The position numbers and the translations under genes were made by a program. A stretch of DNA of 64,000 bases, taken from NCBI RefSeq assembly GCF_000764305.2, contig NW_025936040.1:1-64000 (forward strand). The letters run 5' to 3'. This DNA is from Hyalella azteca (Eukaryota; Arthropoda; Malacostraca; Amphipoda; Hyalellidae). Shown here piece by piece: positions 45,286 through 59,619 of this stretch. The notes beneath the pieces were generated by a model that did no database searches, was not told where the DNA came from, and was given only the letters and a program-made list of their open reading frames with translations. Numbering within the stretch: the first letter of the stretch is position 1; the number at the start of each line of letters is the position of its first letter.

Positions 45286-47483
45286 CCAGTATCTTGTGCA
45301 AAAGATGCTAATTTTTAACAAATAACCGGGACGTGAATTTCTATTTATTGACAGTGTAATGGCCGCAGTGAGAGATTTTTCTGAACAGAACTCCGAACAG
45401 AAATAAAAACGAATTAAAAATAAAATGTACATGCATACGTTGAAAACCTTAGAAGTAAAATGGCTAAATTTTCCGAAAGTATTTCGATTCACATGAAAGT
45501 TTCCTGTAGGCATAAAAAGTTTTCGGTTTACTGAGCGTTGAAGCAACGGAAGTGTGTGCAATTTTTTCCAGTTTTGAACTGCGGGATGACGAGCGTTGAA
45601 GGCTGGAATTTCGAGAACAAAGTTCAATTTCCTGCCAGCTAAAAATACTTCATGTGTAATTTTCAGGTATAATGCGAGAACTGGTCCTGCAGAACATTCA
45701 ACTTATGGTGAAGTGATTATCATGTTTGTGTCTTTAGGAATGTTATCTCTTTGACTCTGTCAAATAGATAACTGTCCTGATTCAAGTTGTCCAATCAAAG
45801 AGATAACTTTCCTGATTAATGTTGAAAATTAGTCGCAAAGGCCATCGATTACAAAAAAAAATCTTCAAGTTAATTTCGGTTTAGTGTAAAAACCTAGTAA
45901 AGGTCAGCATTGTACGAATGAGTGAATGTAATGACTTTGTGATGTACAACCAAAATTTATGTATTAAAAACTGTAGTTTACGTCCTAATTAACTTAGAAT
46001 GGTAAGTTATATAAAAATTTTTAAGAATAAATCCTAAAGTTCACAACGCTGGCCATAGGATGGCAGAGCCCGACAGGTGTGCAAGCATCCTGCACGGCAG
46101 GTGCTAGGGTGCTTTCACTCGGCAGCACATGCATGGTCCTACTGATAATCCTATAAATCCTATATAATCCTATAACCATTGTATTTCCTATAAATTTGTG
46201 CCGTTGTATTTTCCTATAAATCTGACTCTCCTTAGAATTTTAATTACATATATGGTACAAATTATCAGACTCTTCATTCTTCAATTTATGCAAGCAAAAT
46301 CAAGGAAAGACCATCAATAGGAATACCATGAGTTTGTGTCGCATCTTCTAACGTGATCTCTCTACGATTTTTTTATTTTTTTCTTTCCGAGTTTTATATA
46401 AATGACGGAAAGGAAGATCTTGAACTGGGGGACAAGGAACTGATATGAAAGTTGGAAGGATTTAGCTAGCGACAGGATATTTTATTTTATTGCTTATTCT
46501 CATAGAAGCAAACTAATTCTTCAAATTTAATATACTAAAAAAGTAAAGAAGTGGCTCATATAGCACATTCATTAAAATGGAAAAATCAAGTTTTCTAAAG
46601 GAGATATTACGCTTTACATTTATCCAGCTCGAATCCATGTTTGAGTCCGGCAAATAAGGAGAAAGTAATATTATTTATTTTTATATGTAACAGATCATCA
46701 AGGCCTTTCCTCAACTCTTACTTATAACTGAGAACCGTCTGCCGTTTTTCTTATGCACTGATTTCCACCATTCTTCGTAATAGTTATCAGCTGATTTGTT
46801 CAGCAGGATTAACTAAACATCAATAGAAACGCACGAAATATTCATGGTATCATAAATGCTTAAAAAGTACAAGCTAGCTTTACTTTAGTTTGTTAACATT
46901 GAGGGAAAAATGCAGCGTTGATACATTGCATAGAAATTTCTTAAAAAGTAACTTCATAAGCCTCGAAAAATATGCACAAAATAGTTCCTGAAATTTTGCG
47001 TTTACAGACTGAATTAGTATACCGTAGAATAAATGACAATCATTGTTATAGAATACACACTTTTAGACAGTCAATATCGACCGAATTAAAAAAATATGTT
47101 GTGTGTTAAAACACACATTTTCACGGACACGTCGAACTTCAATGATATTCACCAAAAATTCAACTCCATATTTTTACTTAATTTTCATGAGAAGATTATT
47201 AAGAGGCCAAATGATGTTAAAAAGCCAATAATTGATCTTAAAAGGCCAAATGATCTAAACATTACTTATTATTAAAATATCTTAACGAAATCAGCCATTT
47301 TAAATTTGCTCCACGAATTTATTTATTTATTTTATTTGGTGACAAAAATCAACACTTTTTGTTCAGAGTTAAAAAAAATAACGGTCGCCAATTTTTGGAG
47401 AAGTTAGAAAAAACCTTCTTCCCTCTGCACCATTTTCCGCGAACTTTGACCCAGTTCATTTCACGTGGCCGGATTTTTATTTT
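45286..47483. other. No gene recognised
   Basis: AT-rich. The 118-codon minus-strand frame (45271-45627) overlaps the preceding repeat and has no domain. Confidence 0.35.
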
Positions 47484-47500
47484 GGTCGCCATCTAGCGGC
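47484..47500 (-). promoter_or_regulatory. CTCF-like insulator motif
   Basis: On the minus strand, GCCGCTAGATGGCGACC fits the CTCF core consensus CCASYAGRKGGCRS at 12 of 14 positions. It lies in a locally less AT-rich patch (47400-47720) that has no coding signal. One site by eye; chance occurrence is possible. Confidence 0.35.
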
Positions 47501-50500
47501 AGGAAATGAAATGCATTGCATAGATCAATGTTAACTGGCAAGCTGCCCGTAAATCCACAGCTGCTGGGTTTCTCCTTGGAGTAAAGACGCTCTGGGAACG
47601 TAAATCCGAATGAAAATAAATCGGCTACAGCAACGTTCTCCGATCGACCATTCAGCTCAAATTTCGAGCGATCTTCAGACTCGTTTTTGAAGCTAATTAA
47701 TGCCGATTACTCGTTGGGGGTATGTAAGATATTTTTGAGATATCACTTTTTAACAGAAATTGTTATTTCATTTCACTCGCAGTTTTAACTTTATAGAAAA
47801 GAACATAGGACTAGGGTTTTGATTTTTAACTGATAATAAAAGCTTTAAAACATTTCATCTGACTATTTCAAAAATAAATTAATATTAAAACAATTACGTA
47901 GTCGACACGTGTTTGGTGCCTTAATTGTTTAATAGCATTGACTAGTTTCTATGTTTGTAACATGCCCTGGATGTTTTATACCAGACGTCACGATAGTCTC
48001 TCAACAGAATAATAATAATAATAATAATTAGAGGTTAATAATACTTAGTGTATAATAATGATGTAATAATAATATTTAGTCTTAGGCCTAGTCTGTGATT
48101 TATTAGTTTAACTTTAAGAACCGTCAATGATTGTCTGACGTAGCTACGAAGTCTTAATTCTTTTGCGTGTTCGGGCAGAGGTCACACACGTCGCAGCTTG
48201 TCCAACTGTCTGAGATGAACATACAATAATTTTATATGAGAATTGATTAATATAGTCATGATCATCCATCAGTTGAGTGAATAGCAATTTTGGTGGAAGT
48301 CTATCAAAAATTAAACTCTGCACCCTTATGTATAATGGCATTAGTGATATAATAAATGATGTACATAAGCGTTTGCATCATAAATCATACTATGCATCAT
48401 ACTATGCATCATACTATGCAGGATGTCAAGCAAAGCATGATAAAATATACACATATATGTGGGCCTCATGTTGATTGATTTATTATAACTTTTTTGTATG
48501 TCACTAGTAAAATCTCGTTCAGATATTGACAGGCTAAAATTATTATAATGGGTAAAATAACCAATAAATTCCCATTGCTGTGAAAATAAACATTGGTATA
48601 ACTGATATGTGTATGAGAACAATAAATGCTGATGGTTTCACGGAAGCAGGTACCCTCACATCCCAACATCAACGCCGCTCGAGAATTTTCTCCAAATTAC
48701 TAAAAAAAATAGAAACGCATGCATGCAATCTTCGCATCATAAATAATATAAAACTTAAGATACTTGAGATAAATGAAATTTATACCTTCCATATAATAAA
48801 AGTACCTAATAAACAAATAACAAAACAGTCTAAATTAGAAAATATGCCTCATTAACAAATATACCTTATCACACCAAAAATTTAATTTTATCTAGTTCAA
48901 GTACAATTTTGGAACGAACGTTAATTATTTGTTGACGCAAGACTTTTGAGAATCGGATAAAATTACTTTGGGACACCGACCGAAATATTTTTTATAACGC
49001 TGGTGTAATATATACGGCTAAAAAACGGAATAAATGTTAAAATCCTTCTCTTTAATAGATCTTTTATTTTATTTTTTTCGTTTGAAAACGTATTTATCCT
49101 GAATTGTTGCATCATTGTTAATCCTCGGAGCAACATGCAGGGAGATGCTCAAATCCGTCTCAAGCTAAACAACAGTATTAAAAACTATCTGCATTTTTCA
49201 CCTCTTTTCTCCTTAAAACTAAAGCCTCAATATAATTTCTGTTAAAATATAATATCTTCATCACGGCAGAGTCATGGGCGTGCCACATAACATTTTATCG
49301 AAGGCATGTCAGTGCCGTAATCAATACCTGTGCCTGGGCGAGTGAAGCACGACTCACTCCTGCCTTTACATCGATCACCCGAGAAGCTGAGTAAACAAAG
49401 GGGCTGCAGATAAGACTCCCTAATAAAGTCTTGGTACACCAAAAGGAACTCAAATCCCTTGCATTATGCGACACGCGGACGAAAAAATGACGCTGTGTAA
49501 AAACAACGGAGGCTAAGATTCTGAGGCAGGGTCTTGAATACTAAAAAATATTAACAGATTTCTCTTGCTTATTACCAAACTAGAAACTACTTTGTTCGAT
49601 TCTAACGACAAACCTCATTTCTTAACTGATCCAATTTCAATTGATGGTTTCGTTACCACGCATAAGAGTTCTACCTGCCTTCCATCCGTTTCGCTGCTAA
49701 TATGCATGGTCGAGTTTATGTCTCGGTCTAATAACCCCTAAGTATAAGACTTTTAATGTTCTCATAGAGAACGCAGTTTACTCCGTTGCAAAGGTTCAAA
49801 AAATTTTCACTTCAATTGCACTTGTTCTCTTCGATGAGAATTTGTTATAGCGGAAATTTGTGCCGTACAGTCCAATCCTTCTGCTTGCCTTGCGCTGCGC
49901 ACCTGCGAATTATGTACTTAACTATCGGTTTATGATTGGCGGTGTATTGGCAGACGCTCTTAATACTGCATCAAGTTATCAGCGCATCGCCTGCTGATGT
50001 AAAGGTCGGTGTTTACTGAGATCTGAGTGCCTATCCAAAACCTCACTCATGACTGAATCAGCCGTGTAGCAAACATTATTATCTACTCTTGCTCACTGGT
50101 TATTATGTGTATGTCGATGGAACCTTGCAACGTTCGGTGGGCAAATTCGACTACGGTTGCACTTCTGACTAAATGTGGTCTACACAACCTAGTTTGGGGT
50201 CCATTGGCACTTTCACGAAAGATCATGTGTGCGTCGTATTCGTCGTGCTCAGGTTAAATATAATGTTGTTCATAATATGTATATATAATGTTCATATTAT
50301 GTTCATCTTACGTAAATAGAAGAGGGCCCCAAGGGCCCCTTCAGCAAGTACAGGGGAAACTTAACACGGACTTCTTAATTATGCACACCGATTCGCATCC
50401 CAGATGCCGAGCAATTGCCCGAATGTGTCAAGTCGCTTTTTAGATCACTTTTGTTTGCTGAAACGGAACGTTATAAATGAATTTTAAGGAAAATTTAAAG

Positions 50501-52103
50501 AAATTTTACTTAAAAGTTTTAGAAGTGCAACTGTTTCATTAACTCTATACAAACAATATGCAGGATGAACGCTTGTGACGACGGAATTGCCTGTCAAATT
50601 AGAAATAAACATTGAGAAACAAATGAAGAAAAATAATCGAAAAATAGAAAACCGATGGAAAAGAGGCTTGGCGATTGGAAGAGTGAAGGTTGAAAACTTT
50701 ATCCCAGTGACTGATTGAAATTGTAAAGTTTTAACTTGCCCATTTGGTTTTTTAATCAAGAATTGTTTGATTTATATCTATGGATTTAATTTTACATTTT
50801 TCCGATGTGCATAATTCCATCCTATGAAATTTTGAAAAGACAGGCAGTTTGCGTATAATTTTCAGTCCTTGTCCATTAATTTTTGATTGAAATTTTATTA
50901 TATGTTCACGAAGACAAAATCAAATACTTTATGCAGGTTTAAAATTGTAAAACACATCGCTCGGATTTAAAGAATTTTGTATTCAAGATACTTTCTATAT
51001 CAATATACATCTTTTTGAACACAGAGTAAGCTAATAATCTGAAACAAATTAATTAACATATGAGTTTGCTCTCAGGTTTCTGTTGAAAGCACCTGAATTG
51101 ATAATTTTTTTTACAAACTATAAACCGAGTTTATTTTAAATTCTAAAAAGATATACACCAAAATGATACATGACGTAAATTTCTGCTGATTATAAAAACC
51201 TAATAAAAACGACATAAAAACTTCCAACAGATGCTGCTGAAAGCTCACAAAATATGTGAAGAACTTCATTTTATTTGAGATGGTTTAAACGCAGGCATGA
51301 AAAATGCTTCATTTCATCCAATTTTGCGCGATTCAATCTCTCCTATAATTGAAAATTAATAGCCTATATGGTTCGTTGAGCTGCACGGGTCCACAAATTA
51401 TTCTCTGTCGCAGTTGCGGTTCTTGTTCTGTTACACTTTTTTGGCCGAAACAATTGATGACTGCAGAACAGATCAAAGTATATAGTAAATATACTTAGTC
51501 TTATATAGTAAATGTATTATATTAAACGACTAATATTTTCATTTAATCTCAGTATTTAGTTATGTGCGGCTTATATTTTCCATATACTATCAATAATATT
51601 TCCTGCAGATCATTGGATTGTTAGTCATTTCGATTTGGGTTTTGGATTTATCTTAATCATCATAATGTAAAGTAGTTCTGGTTTAACTTGAATGACGATC
51701 GAATATTTTGAAATTTAATGTATTTTCAAATATTTATTTTGCCTATGTTTACTGTTGAAAATGCTGAGATATCTCCTAGAGATGTGGCAGGATCGTTTCC
51801 TTTTTCATTCACAAAATGTTACAAACGAACTTAAATTAAAATTTTGATGCGAGCTGAATTTCAACATGTCTTTTTTTTTTTTTTGAACCTCGACATAACC
51901 TTCCACTCTCGGTTGATGATTCAGGCCAGCTTAACCAAAGTTAATAAGCTATGCCGAGGTAGTGTTCTTTGATGAAGCTAATCGAGGGCTTGAAGTCAAC
52001 GCGTTTATTTTGTGGCTAGCTTAACTGGTAACAATGCCTCAAGCGCTCAGTGACACAGAATTGATTTGCTTACTTATATTTTGAAAATGATCAACCTTCC
52101 ATA
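47501..52103. other. Gene-free sequence with simple repeats
   Basis: No supported gene. Simple repeats: (AAT)n at about 48008-48028 and CATCATACTATG-type triplication at 48386-48422. A tandem GGGCCCC pair lies near 50326-50340. 49260-49440 is less AT-rich but has no recognised domain. Confidence 0.4.
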
Positions 52104-52378
52104 TTAGTGTGCTGGTTACCAGCCCTACTCATTTCGACCCCGTATCGCTGATTAATATATACCATATCTACGGACTGGTTACCAGCCCTACTCATTAACA
52201 CCCCGTATCACTGATTAATATATACCATATCTACGGACTGGTATAACTGATTAATATATACTATATCTACGGACTGGTTACCAGCCCTACTCATTAACAC
52301 CCCGTATCGCTGATTAAAATATACCATATCTACGGACTAGTTACCAGCCCTACTCATTACCACCCCGTATCCACGATT
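52104..52378. repeat. About 66-bp tandem repeat, four-plus copies
   Basis: The unit contains CTACGGACTGGTTACCAGCC, CTACTCATTAACACCCCGTA and CTGATTAATATATACCATAT. One copy (about 52230-52262) is deleted for the CCAGCCC..CCCCGTAT part. A solitary TATCTACGGACTGGTTA recurs at 52987-53003. Confidence 0.85.
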
Positions 52379-55300
52379 AAGACCATGAACTCGTGTTGAC
52401 GCGATGTTGCGTGTCGTCTAGAGTTTGCGTTCACAGCAACTCCCACGCTTGATGAACAAACTTCGCCCCTGACACCTACTTATGAAGCGCTTAAGGCAGA
52501 ACTTGCTAATTATGAATGTATTGTACTTCAGTCTCTAACACAGTGATGCTTAAACTCAAACTGATCCCCAGGTGGGTGCCATCACGTGCATGACATATGG
52601 CATATCACTTTAGCTCCACGGGACATTATATAAAGGTAAATATTGAAATTGTTTTAAGTCGTTGGTCCTGGTGCATGGGAGGTAGGCAATTATTACTGAT
52701 TTGTTTGCCTAAAGACATTTTCAATTTTTTTATGAGTTATTTTTTCGTCTGTTATTTGCTTAAAGTTGGTTAAACCAGTACTCTCACATTAGGATAATTT
52801 CAAATTTATTTATCAATGTTATAAACAAACTATGGGACAAGACACCAATTGAGACAATTTTTACTCCGAGCTCACAAGCATGTAGAGGCAGGAAAATAAT
52901 ATGGCGTATGCTGGGCATGAACTCAGTCTATATGCTAAACTTTTATTGGAATTTCGAGTGAAATATATTCAGTAGCCTAATATTAAGTATCTACGGACTG
53001 GTTATTAAGTATTATCTCCATTGTCTGCCACGTTGAATATCAAGTTAATTGCGCAAGATTTGGATTTCTATTCACTCGGCTGTTCATCGATCTGAAGAAA
53101 AAATTGACAGCTTTGGGCGTTTCTTAACTGCATGCTTTGTTAAAACATCGCTCATTTTTTATGAAATATTGGTAATGTTGTCAAGGTCAGGAAAGCCTGC
53201 TATTTTAAAGGCTAATTATCAAATCGACTCGAATTTTTACTATCGCTTATGATAAATTCATAAACGCATTAACCACATTAGTGGTAAGAATATTCAGAGG
53301 CTAATCGGACACTTTTCTTAGCTAACTTAGTTATTTTATTCATCTAGCCCTATATAATCTACAGAGTTTTCTTTAATTACTCATTGACAACTAATTGGTT
53401 CTGCGTGCAACATTTCGGATGCAACGCAATTTAGGAATTACGAATGAATATACTTTCTTCACTATCGAGTCTCTCTCGGTTCCACACTTGACGTTCGCTT
53501 TCTGAAGATGAGAGATGAGAAATGCTTATGCTCTCTCATGGATCAATTATTGCAGTGTTGGCCTTTTTACACAACCCTGAAGCACACATTTTACTCGAAA
53601 TATTCATTGACCGTTTAACGATCTTTTCAAATTTATTTTTCCTGTCGGAAACCATCATTTGCAAACGTTTCGTAGAATAATAATGTTCATTTTTTGTTCT
53701 GAAAAATATTATTCAACATTTGAAAATGATCAGAACATATTTGAATGCCGTGCTTAGCGATTGGTACGTTTTCCTTACATTCTTACTCTGCATAGAAAAC
53801 TTTTACGGCCTCGTTTTTTTTTATTATCGTGTACCTAACAACATCAATCGAAGCGGTAAACCGAAATGAAGTACTCGGTATAATTAATAATAATAACTAT
53901 GATTTTTTAAGATTCGATGTCATAAAATCTTAAAAGTTTGATCCGATCTTATGTCTAATCCGATCATATCGCGCAACAATTTTCCTCCCGACTTTGTCAT
54001 ACATTATTAACATGTCAGTTATAACATTATGCTAGTTATGATAAGGATTATTGTCAATTAATGCATAAAGCTATTTTTAAAAACATTTGCGCGAAATATT
54101 TTTTAATACAGTCTATTTGCTTAAAATCGATTATTTATGTCATGTGAGAGAAGCAGACGTGTCCCATACTCAACCTTTAAGAGGTTAATATAATATAATT
54201 GAGCTCCTTAGACTAATAAATGGCTTCAATTGATTTGTGGGGTCAACTTTCTTACGATAATGAATTTCCGACATTCGAATTACTTGCAAAATACCCCGAA
54301 TTTAAGTAAGTGCCATTAAAAATAATGCCCTTAAAATCGGTTGAGGCGAAATTTGAAGCGAAAAACTTATTTTAATAGAACAGCGTGATGGTAAACAAAT
54401 TTTTCTCATTATTCTCCGTTGCTTTTCATCGTCGAAGAAAACTTTTTTTCAAATCCCCAAGCAAAATAAGCCATAGATTACCCATCGACGTTATTAAATC
54501 TCAGTTGCCCACTACATGTCCAACTGTAGCTGCTGATAACTAATCCATGGTATACAAAGCAGCGATACAGAAGTGTATCCCTGAATAAATATTGCTGTCT
54601 TTCTGCTACTTACATGCCATGCAAAATCAATGGTAAGATCATAATTGATGCAGGGGACTTCACTTATAACCTTCCTCTGAGTAGACAATTTGTATCATTC
54701 ACCGCCATGCTGTTCCTGAATAGCATTCACCAATCAGAATAATTGTCAATTATGTTAATGCCTGCTCTTTGTTATTCGTACCTGACTTTTCAATCATTTA
54801 TAGCTGGTGCATTAATCAATGACCTGTAGAGCATGGCAACGATATGCTATTTTTACCTGGAGTCTCCGTGCGGCTTATCCTGAATTTTTTATTTTTGAGA
54901 AATGAAAAGCTCCTCCACTTGCGAGACGAGAAGCTTGCTTGCTTATTTTCAGGCTCAGTTTTAAACTTGATGCTCAATAACAACGCAGAAAAGCTTGGTA
55001 CTTGTAGTGAAATTGACGAGAAAGAAAGTCAAATTCGTAATTTGGATATTTTATGTGAGGGGGAAAATATGTGATTTCACTTTACATAACTTTACAACTG
55101 CGTCAAGTTTATCCTTAGTACAATATATTAATATTATATAGTTTTGCATGTGAGAACTTTTTCCATACAAAGCCGAGTACAAATATCAGCATGCTTCTTC
55201 AATAATGCCGTAGTACATCTTTTGCAGAATGCAGCGATCAGCACGCATATCCATTAGTGCTTTATAATACATTCCTTTATAATGCATTCCCCACGTTGCG

Positions 55301-56640
55301 TGTCTTAGTCCTGCGTTAGAAGAGAGTGGCCGCAAATATCAGCTAACAAACCGACTTCAGTTGAATCGAAGAGACACGTTCTAACTTAATATTTTTCGAA
55401 CATTTCGAGTTTTTCAGATTTGGCCGATTTTCATAAGGCCTAATGGGATCAGATTCTTCCGCTTAAGATATCGAGCTGAAATTTAGTACTTTTTTTGAAC
55501 TATAACATGGGCCGTGATGTTTCTTGCAATGAAAATTTAATAGATTTAAATCAATGGATTTGTGAAATTTCAGTTAAGGTTTTATATTTATACCTTAAAA
55601 TTTTCATTCATCAACACATGACGTGTATAGTCACTGACTCATTCTAACACTCGTAATGTTGATTCTAGAATCTCAGGCATTTACAAATCAAAGTATTAAT
55701 AAATAAATCTTCCATTACACGGATTCTAATACAATAGGGTACAATAATCTCAAATAGTCCAGCAGGGAATTCGTTTTCTTGTCCAATTCTTCCGGGTCAT
55801 CTCTGGGGAAGTTGACATTTTGTGCCTGTATTCTGATCAATACGTGAAGTGACCTTTGGGATCATTAATTCAAAGACGTACTCGTGCAAGATATGTTAAG
55901 GGCACTAGACGTTCTTAATATCACGATATCAATTCCATACTGAAAGTTCTCATACAGGTTCATTTTGAATCAAAACTGGAATATCCGGTCAAAGTCTGAA
56001 TGTTGAGGTAAAAAACGAAACGAAAATAAAGCCGTATTTACTAGCCTTATTAGAACTGAATAGCTGGCCTGACGTTGACAGTTCAAGTGAAGTGAAGGTC
56101 ACGTTTAAATAATAAATTAAAATAAGATTCGTTAGAGTAAGCGACTGAAACTCTGGCCGGTCGTGTCGATTTCTAAGACGGAGGCTGACAGAAAACGGCG
56201 ATAAGCTTCATGAGGCCCCGATTTAAGAGAGGAGGTCGAATCTCTGCAGACAAATTTGGACCTATAATATAGATCGATCCCAATTTGAAATAAATGAATA
56301 CATTTATTGAAATAAATATATTGCGTACGTTATTTTTGGAGGGAAGAGCATAACCTGGTCCACTTTTCAGAAAAATTCAATTTAATTCTAACTCTCTATT
56401 GTACTCAGTTTGAAGGAATAGCAGAGGTCTCATATATGGGTATAAATGCCCTTACAGATGAGTTCACACTTAACGCGAGCATCAATCGACTTTATTGTTT
56501 TTTTTTTATTGACTCTATGCAAAACTCACTGGAAAAATATGCGGAGACATAACTGAATGCTTTTTATTATGAAGCTCAATTCATTCAACATGGGAAACAA
56601 TGTTTTATTTACTGGCTATTTCGGTTGGCATCTCTTTGGA
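52379..56640. other. Gene-free AT-rich sequence
   Basis: No supported gene or repeat. Frames such as 54844-55074 (plus, 76 codons) have no domain. Confidence 0.4.
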
Positions 56641-56654
56641 CAGCGATCGAGATC

Positions 56655-56890
56655 CTGCTGCAGGTTGCCGTTGTACCTGCTTTTAGTGTCTGCCCTGCAC
56701 CCTACTATCACCCGCCTAGTATTGGTCTTACGACTGCCATGCGCCTGCTAAGTACTTGCCTTTAGCCTGATTAGTGCCTACTTTGCTTCCTAATTGCACC
56801 TGCATAATGTTTGTCATGCACCAGCCTTGCGTCTGACATTCATCTGCCAAACGCCTGCCCTGTGCCTGCCGTACGCCGGCGGTACGACTG
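56655..56890. repeat. Degenerate TGCCTGC-type low-complexity repeat
   Basis: Words like TGCCCTGCACC, TGCCATGCGCCTGC, TGTGCCTGCC and ATTGCACCTGC recur at roughly 10-20-bp spacing. An ancient minisatellite is likely. Confidence 0.5.
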
Positions 56891-59587
56891 CACAATCACT
56901 TCCTTGTTCATGTTCTGTGCTACTCTAAAGTTGATTCCTTTCCGAACGTTTTAGTGCAGAAACGTACGTTCCGTTCTTTTGTTGTTTTCCGTACCTTCCA
57001 CACGCCGTAAAATACTTTTTGGTTTAATTTTAGCAATTCCTCTTCTTTTCTAGCATTTTTTAGATGCGCGAGGAAGCTTGTCCTGCCAACATTACAAGAT
57101 TTTGGGAGGGTAGGGAAGCCCTTCCAAAAAGGGGAGCGGGATCCTAAAAAGCGTAGACTACATCTAATAAAAGGAAGCTGCAGGAATGTCTCCCGCGAAA
57201 TGACGTGGTAATTGGAAGCCCTAGGATGAGTTCGGATCGAAATATTTTTCGAAGTTCCGGAGGAGCGATTTACAAATATCAACCCCTGGGAAGTACATTG
57301 GTTGTTCGGTGCATTTTGTACGATTTGTTCCAGTAAAAATCTGAATTCTGTGTGATTTTGTTGAAGGCTTGAAAGTTAATGGTACTTGATTGAAATGCAT
57401 TTCAAGTTAAGGATCGTTTCATCTTAGAAGTTTCTAAAAAATCTAAGGACTCAGGAATTCAGATCGAGGAATGGACATGAATGGCACTGGATATTACTAA
57501 AATTTTGTTATATATCACATTACCACTGAGATTAGCTACAATAATTATTAAAACCATAAACACTGGAGTATTTGTTACTTGCTGCTCTTGATACACAAGA
57601 CATGGATTAATCGTACGGTAGGCGCAATAATATATTCATGTCATTACGCCAACATGAGGAGTAGAAAAGAGCAGCTAAAATACTGGTATGGAGTTATAGG
57701 GTTTCAGTGAGGATAAAGACGTCGAGAAAAAAGGAGGAGTCTATCAAAAAATGGTCTTTTTTATGTTAATACATGACTGTTAACAGCGGACATAAAACCA
57801 ACACAGACTATCAGCACGAATCGATTGTGCATTAATTTTCGGAGTATTTTTTTTATTAATTTTTACCAGCTCTCTGAGTCATACTCACTCGGTCGGAGGA
57901 ATTTGTTTATGTATGCTGGTGCCATGAACTAAAGTATATCATTTGTTGTTATGATTAAATAATTTTTATCCGCAGTAGTATATTAATTAGAAATTAAGCT
58001 TCATAAAAAAATTTTCAACGAGAGATACCTATTTTCTGTTACATGATCAATTAGAATTTTTTGGTTGAAGGAAATTTAATATCAATGTATTAGCGCATGC
58101 AAATTTCACTGTGGAGGACTTCGTGAGAATCACGAGAGATTTTAAAGCAAAATAATTAATTTAAATTAGCAGTCACTTCATTGCAATTACCAATCGGTTA
58201 GCTGAGGCTTTGATGAGATAAATGAGAAAGAACTAATTAACTTTCAGCGGTAACGAGCCTTTGCGTCCGAATTTAATTGCTTGTGTGTTTGTCGACTCCA
58301 TTCGAGTGTTTGACTATTCACTTCATTGAATTCAAACAGAAAAAACCACTTCATTAATATTTCAATTTTGAATTCGGATAGCTTAGGATGCAGTAGTTTG
58401 TAGCTTTATTAATTGGGTAATGATTAAACTAACGTCCATTCATATGAATGAGAGTTTGAGCATAAATCCTTCCATTCTAGCGATTGACAGTAATTATGAA
58501 GCTGCTGCTGATACATGAGCTTGGAAACGAACAAAATTAATTAACAAAATGGCAAGAAAAACTTCGAAATAAACAATTTCGGGACACAAAATGTACATTA
58601 TTTATTTTACTACTTAATACGGCTCAAAATAAGATAAATAAAATGACTGTACTTAAATTGAAAACCTTATTACATCAATTTGAAGATTTCAAAATTGTCC
58701 TGTGCAATCGTTTATTTTCAGGCGTCACAAGCTGCCGCTTCAAAATTAATTTTTTTTCTAAATACCCAATTTCATAATTAAGGGATGTTATAATTTTAAG
58801 TGATGTAAGTATCAGGTTGTATTTATTTCGAAGACTTGTGTGTGGTTGTGTGTCACCTTATCTGAAACTGTATGCATATCTGAATTTCTAACATCGCCCA
58901 TCACAAACGTTTTTCTAGTCATCTAAGATATTTAATTTCGTGAATCATTAACAAATTTATAGCAGACTAATTTACATCCTTCGGCGCAGAACAGCCATGG
59001 TTAAAATAACCGTGATCTGATGATATATATATATATCTGGGATTTCTTGCAACTTAAGAAAACTTTGGCACATCGAATAATTAAACAAAGAGTATCGGCA
59101 TACTGATCAGTTTAAGGTCAAAGCTGTGACCTTCCGTCGCGCGTTAGTGGCATTTTTGTAAAGGTTAATCGACGTATCAGACTGCCTTACGATCCACAGA
59201 TATACTATGCTATGCGCCCAGTATTCAGTTAAAATGAAGCTATTTCTCTCAATGGATGAAAATTAAACTTTTTAACAACGAATTGAAACTTGAGCGAAAT
59301 TACAAACAAGTATCAATGACAGACACTGAAATGAATCATAATAGAAAATTTATACGTATATGAAATAGGTTAATGCTAATCTGTTTTCGAAAATTGTTTG
59401 TCCATCAATTTGTACATAAAAAAGAAGTCAAATCACGTGCCTTCAACTTAGAGCGTATAAAATGAAAGTTAAGTTATACGAGACAAAAAATATTTACCAC
59501 CAGAACATTTTTATTTTTGATAGGAATAGCGTTATAACTTCATAACAATTTCTCCCATCACTAACTGTGACAAGTTAATTACTACTA

Positions 59588-59619
<32 letters not shown>

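Noticed and set aside
56920..57282. 120-codon minus-strand ORF
   Set aside because: No recognisable family, no adjacent coding exon, no codon bias distinguishable from background.
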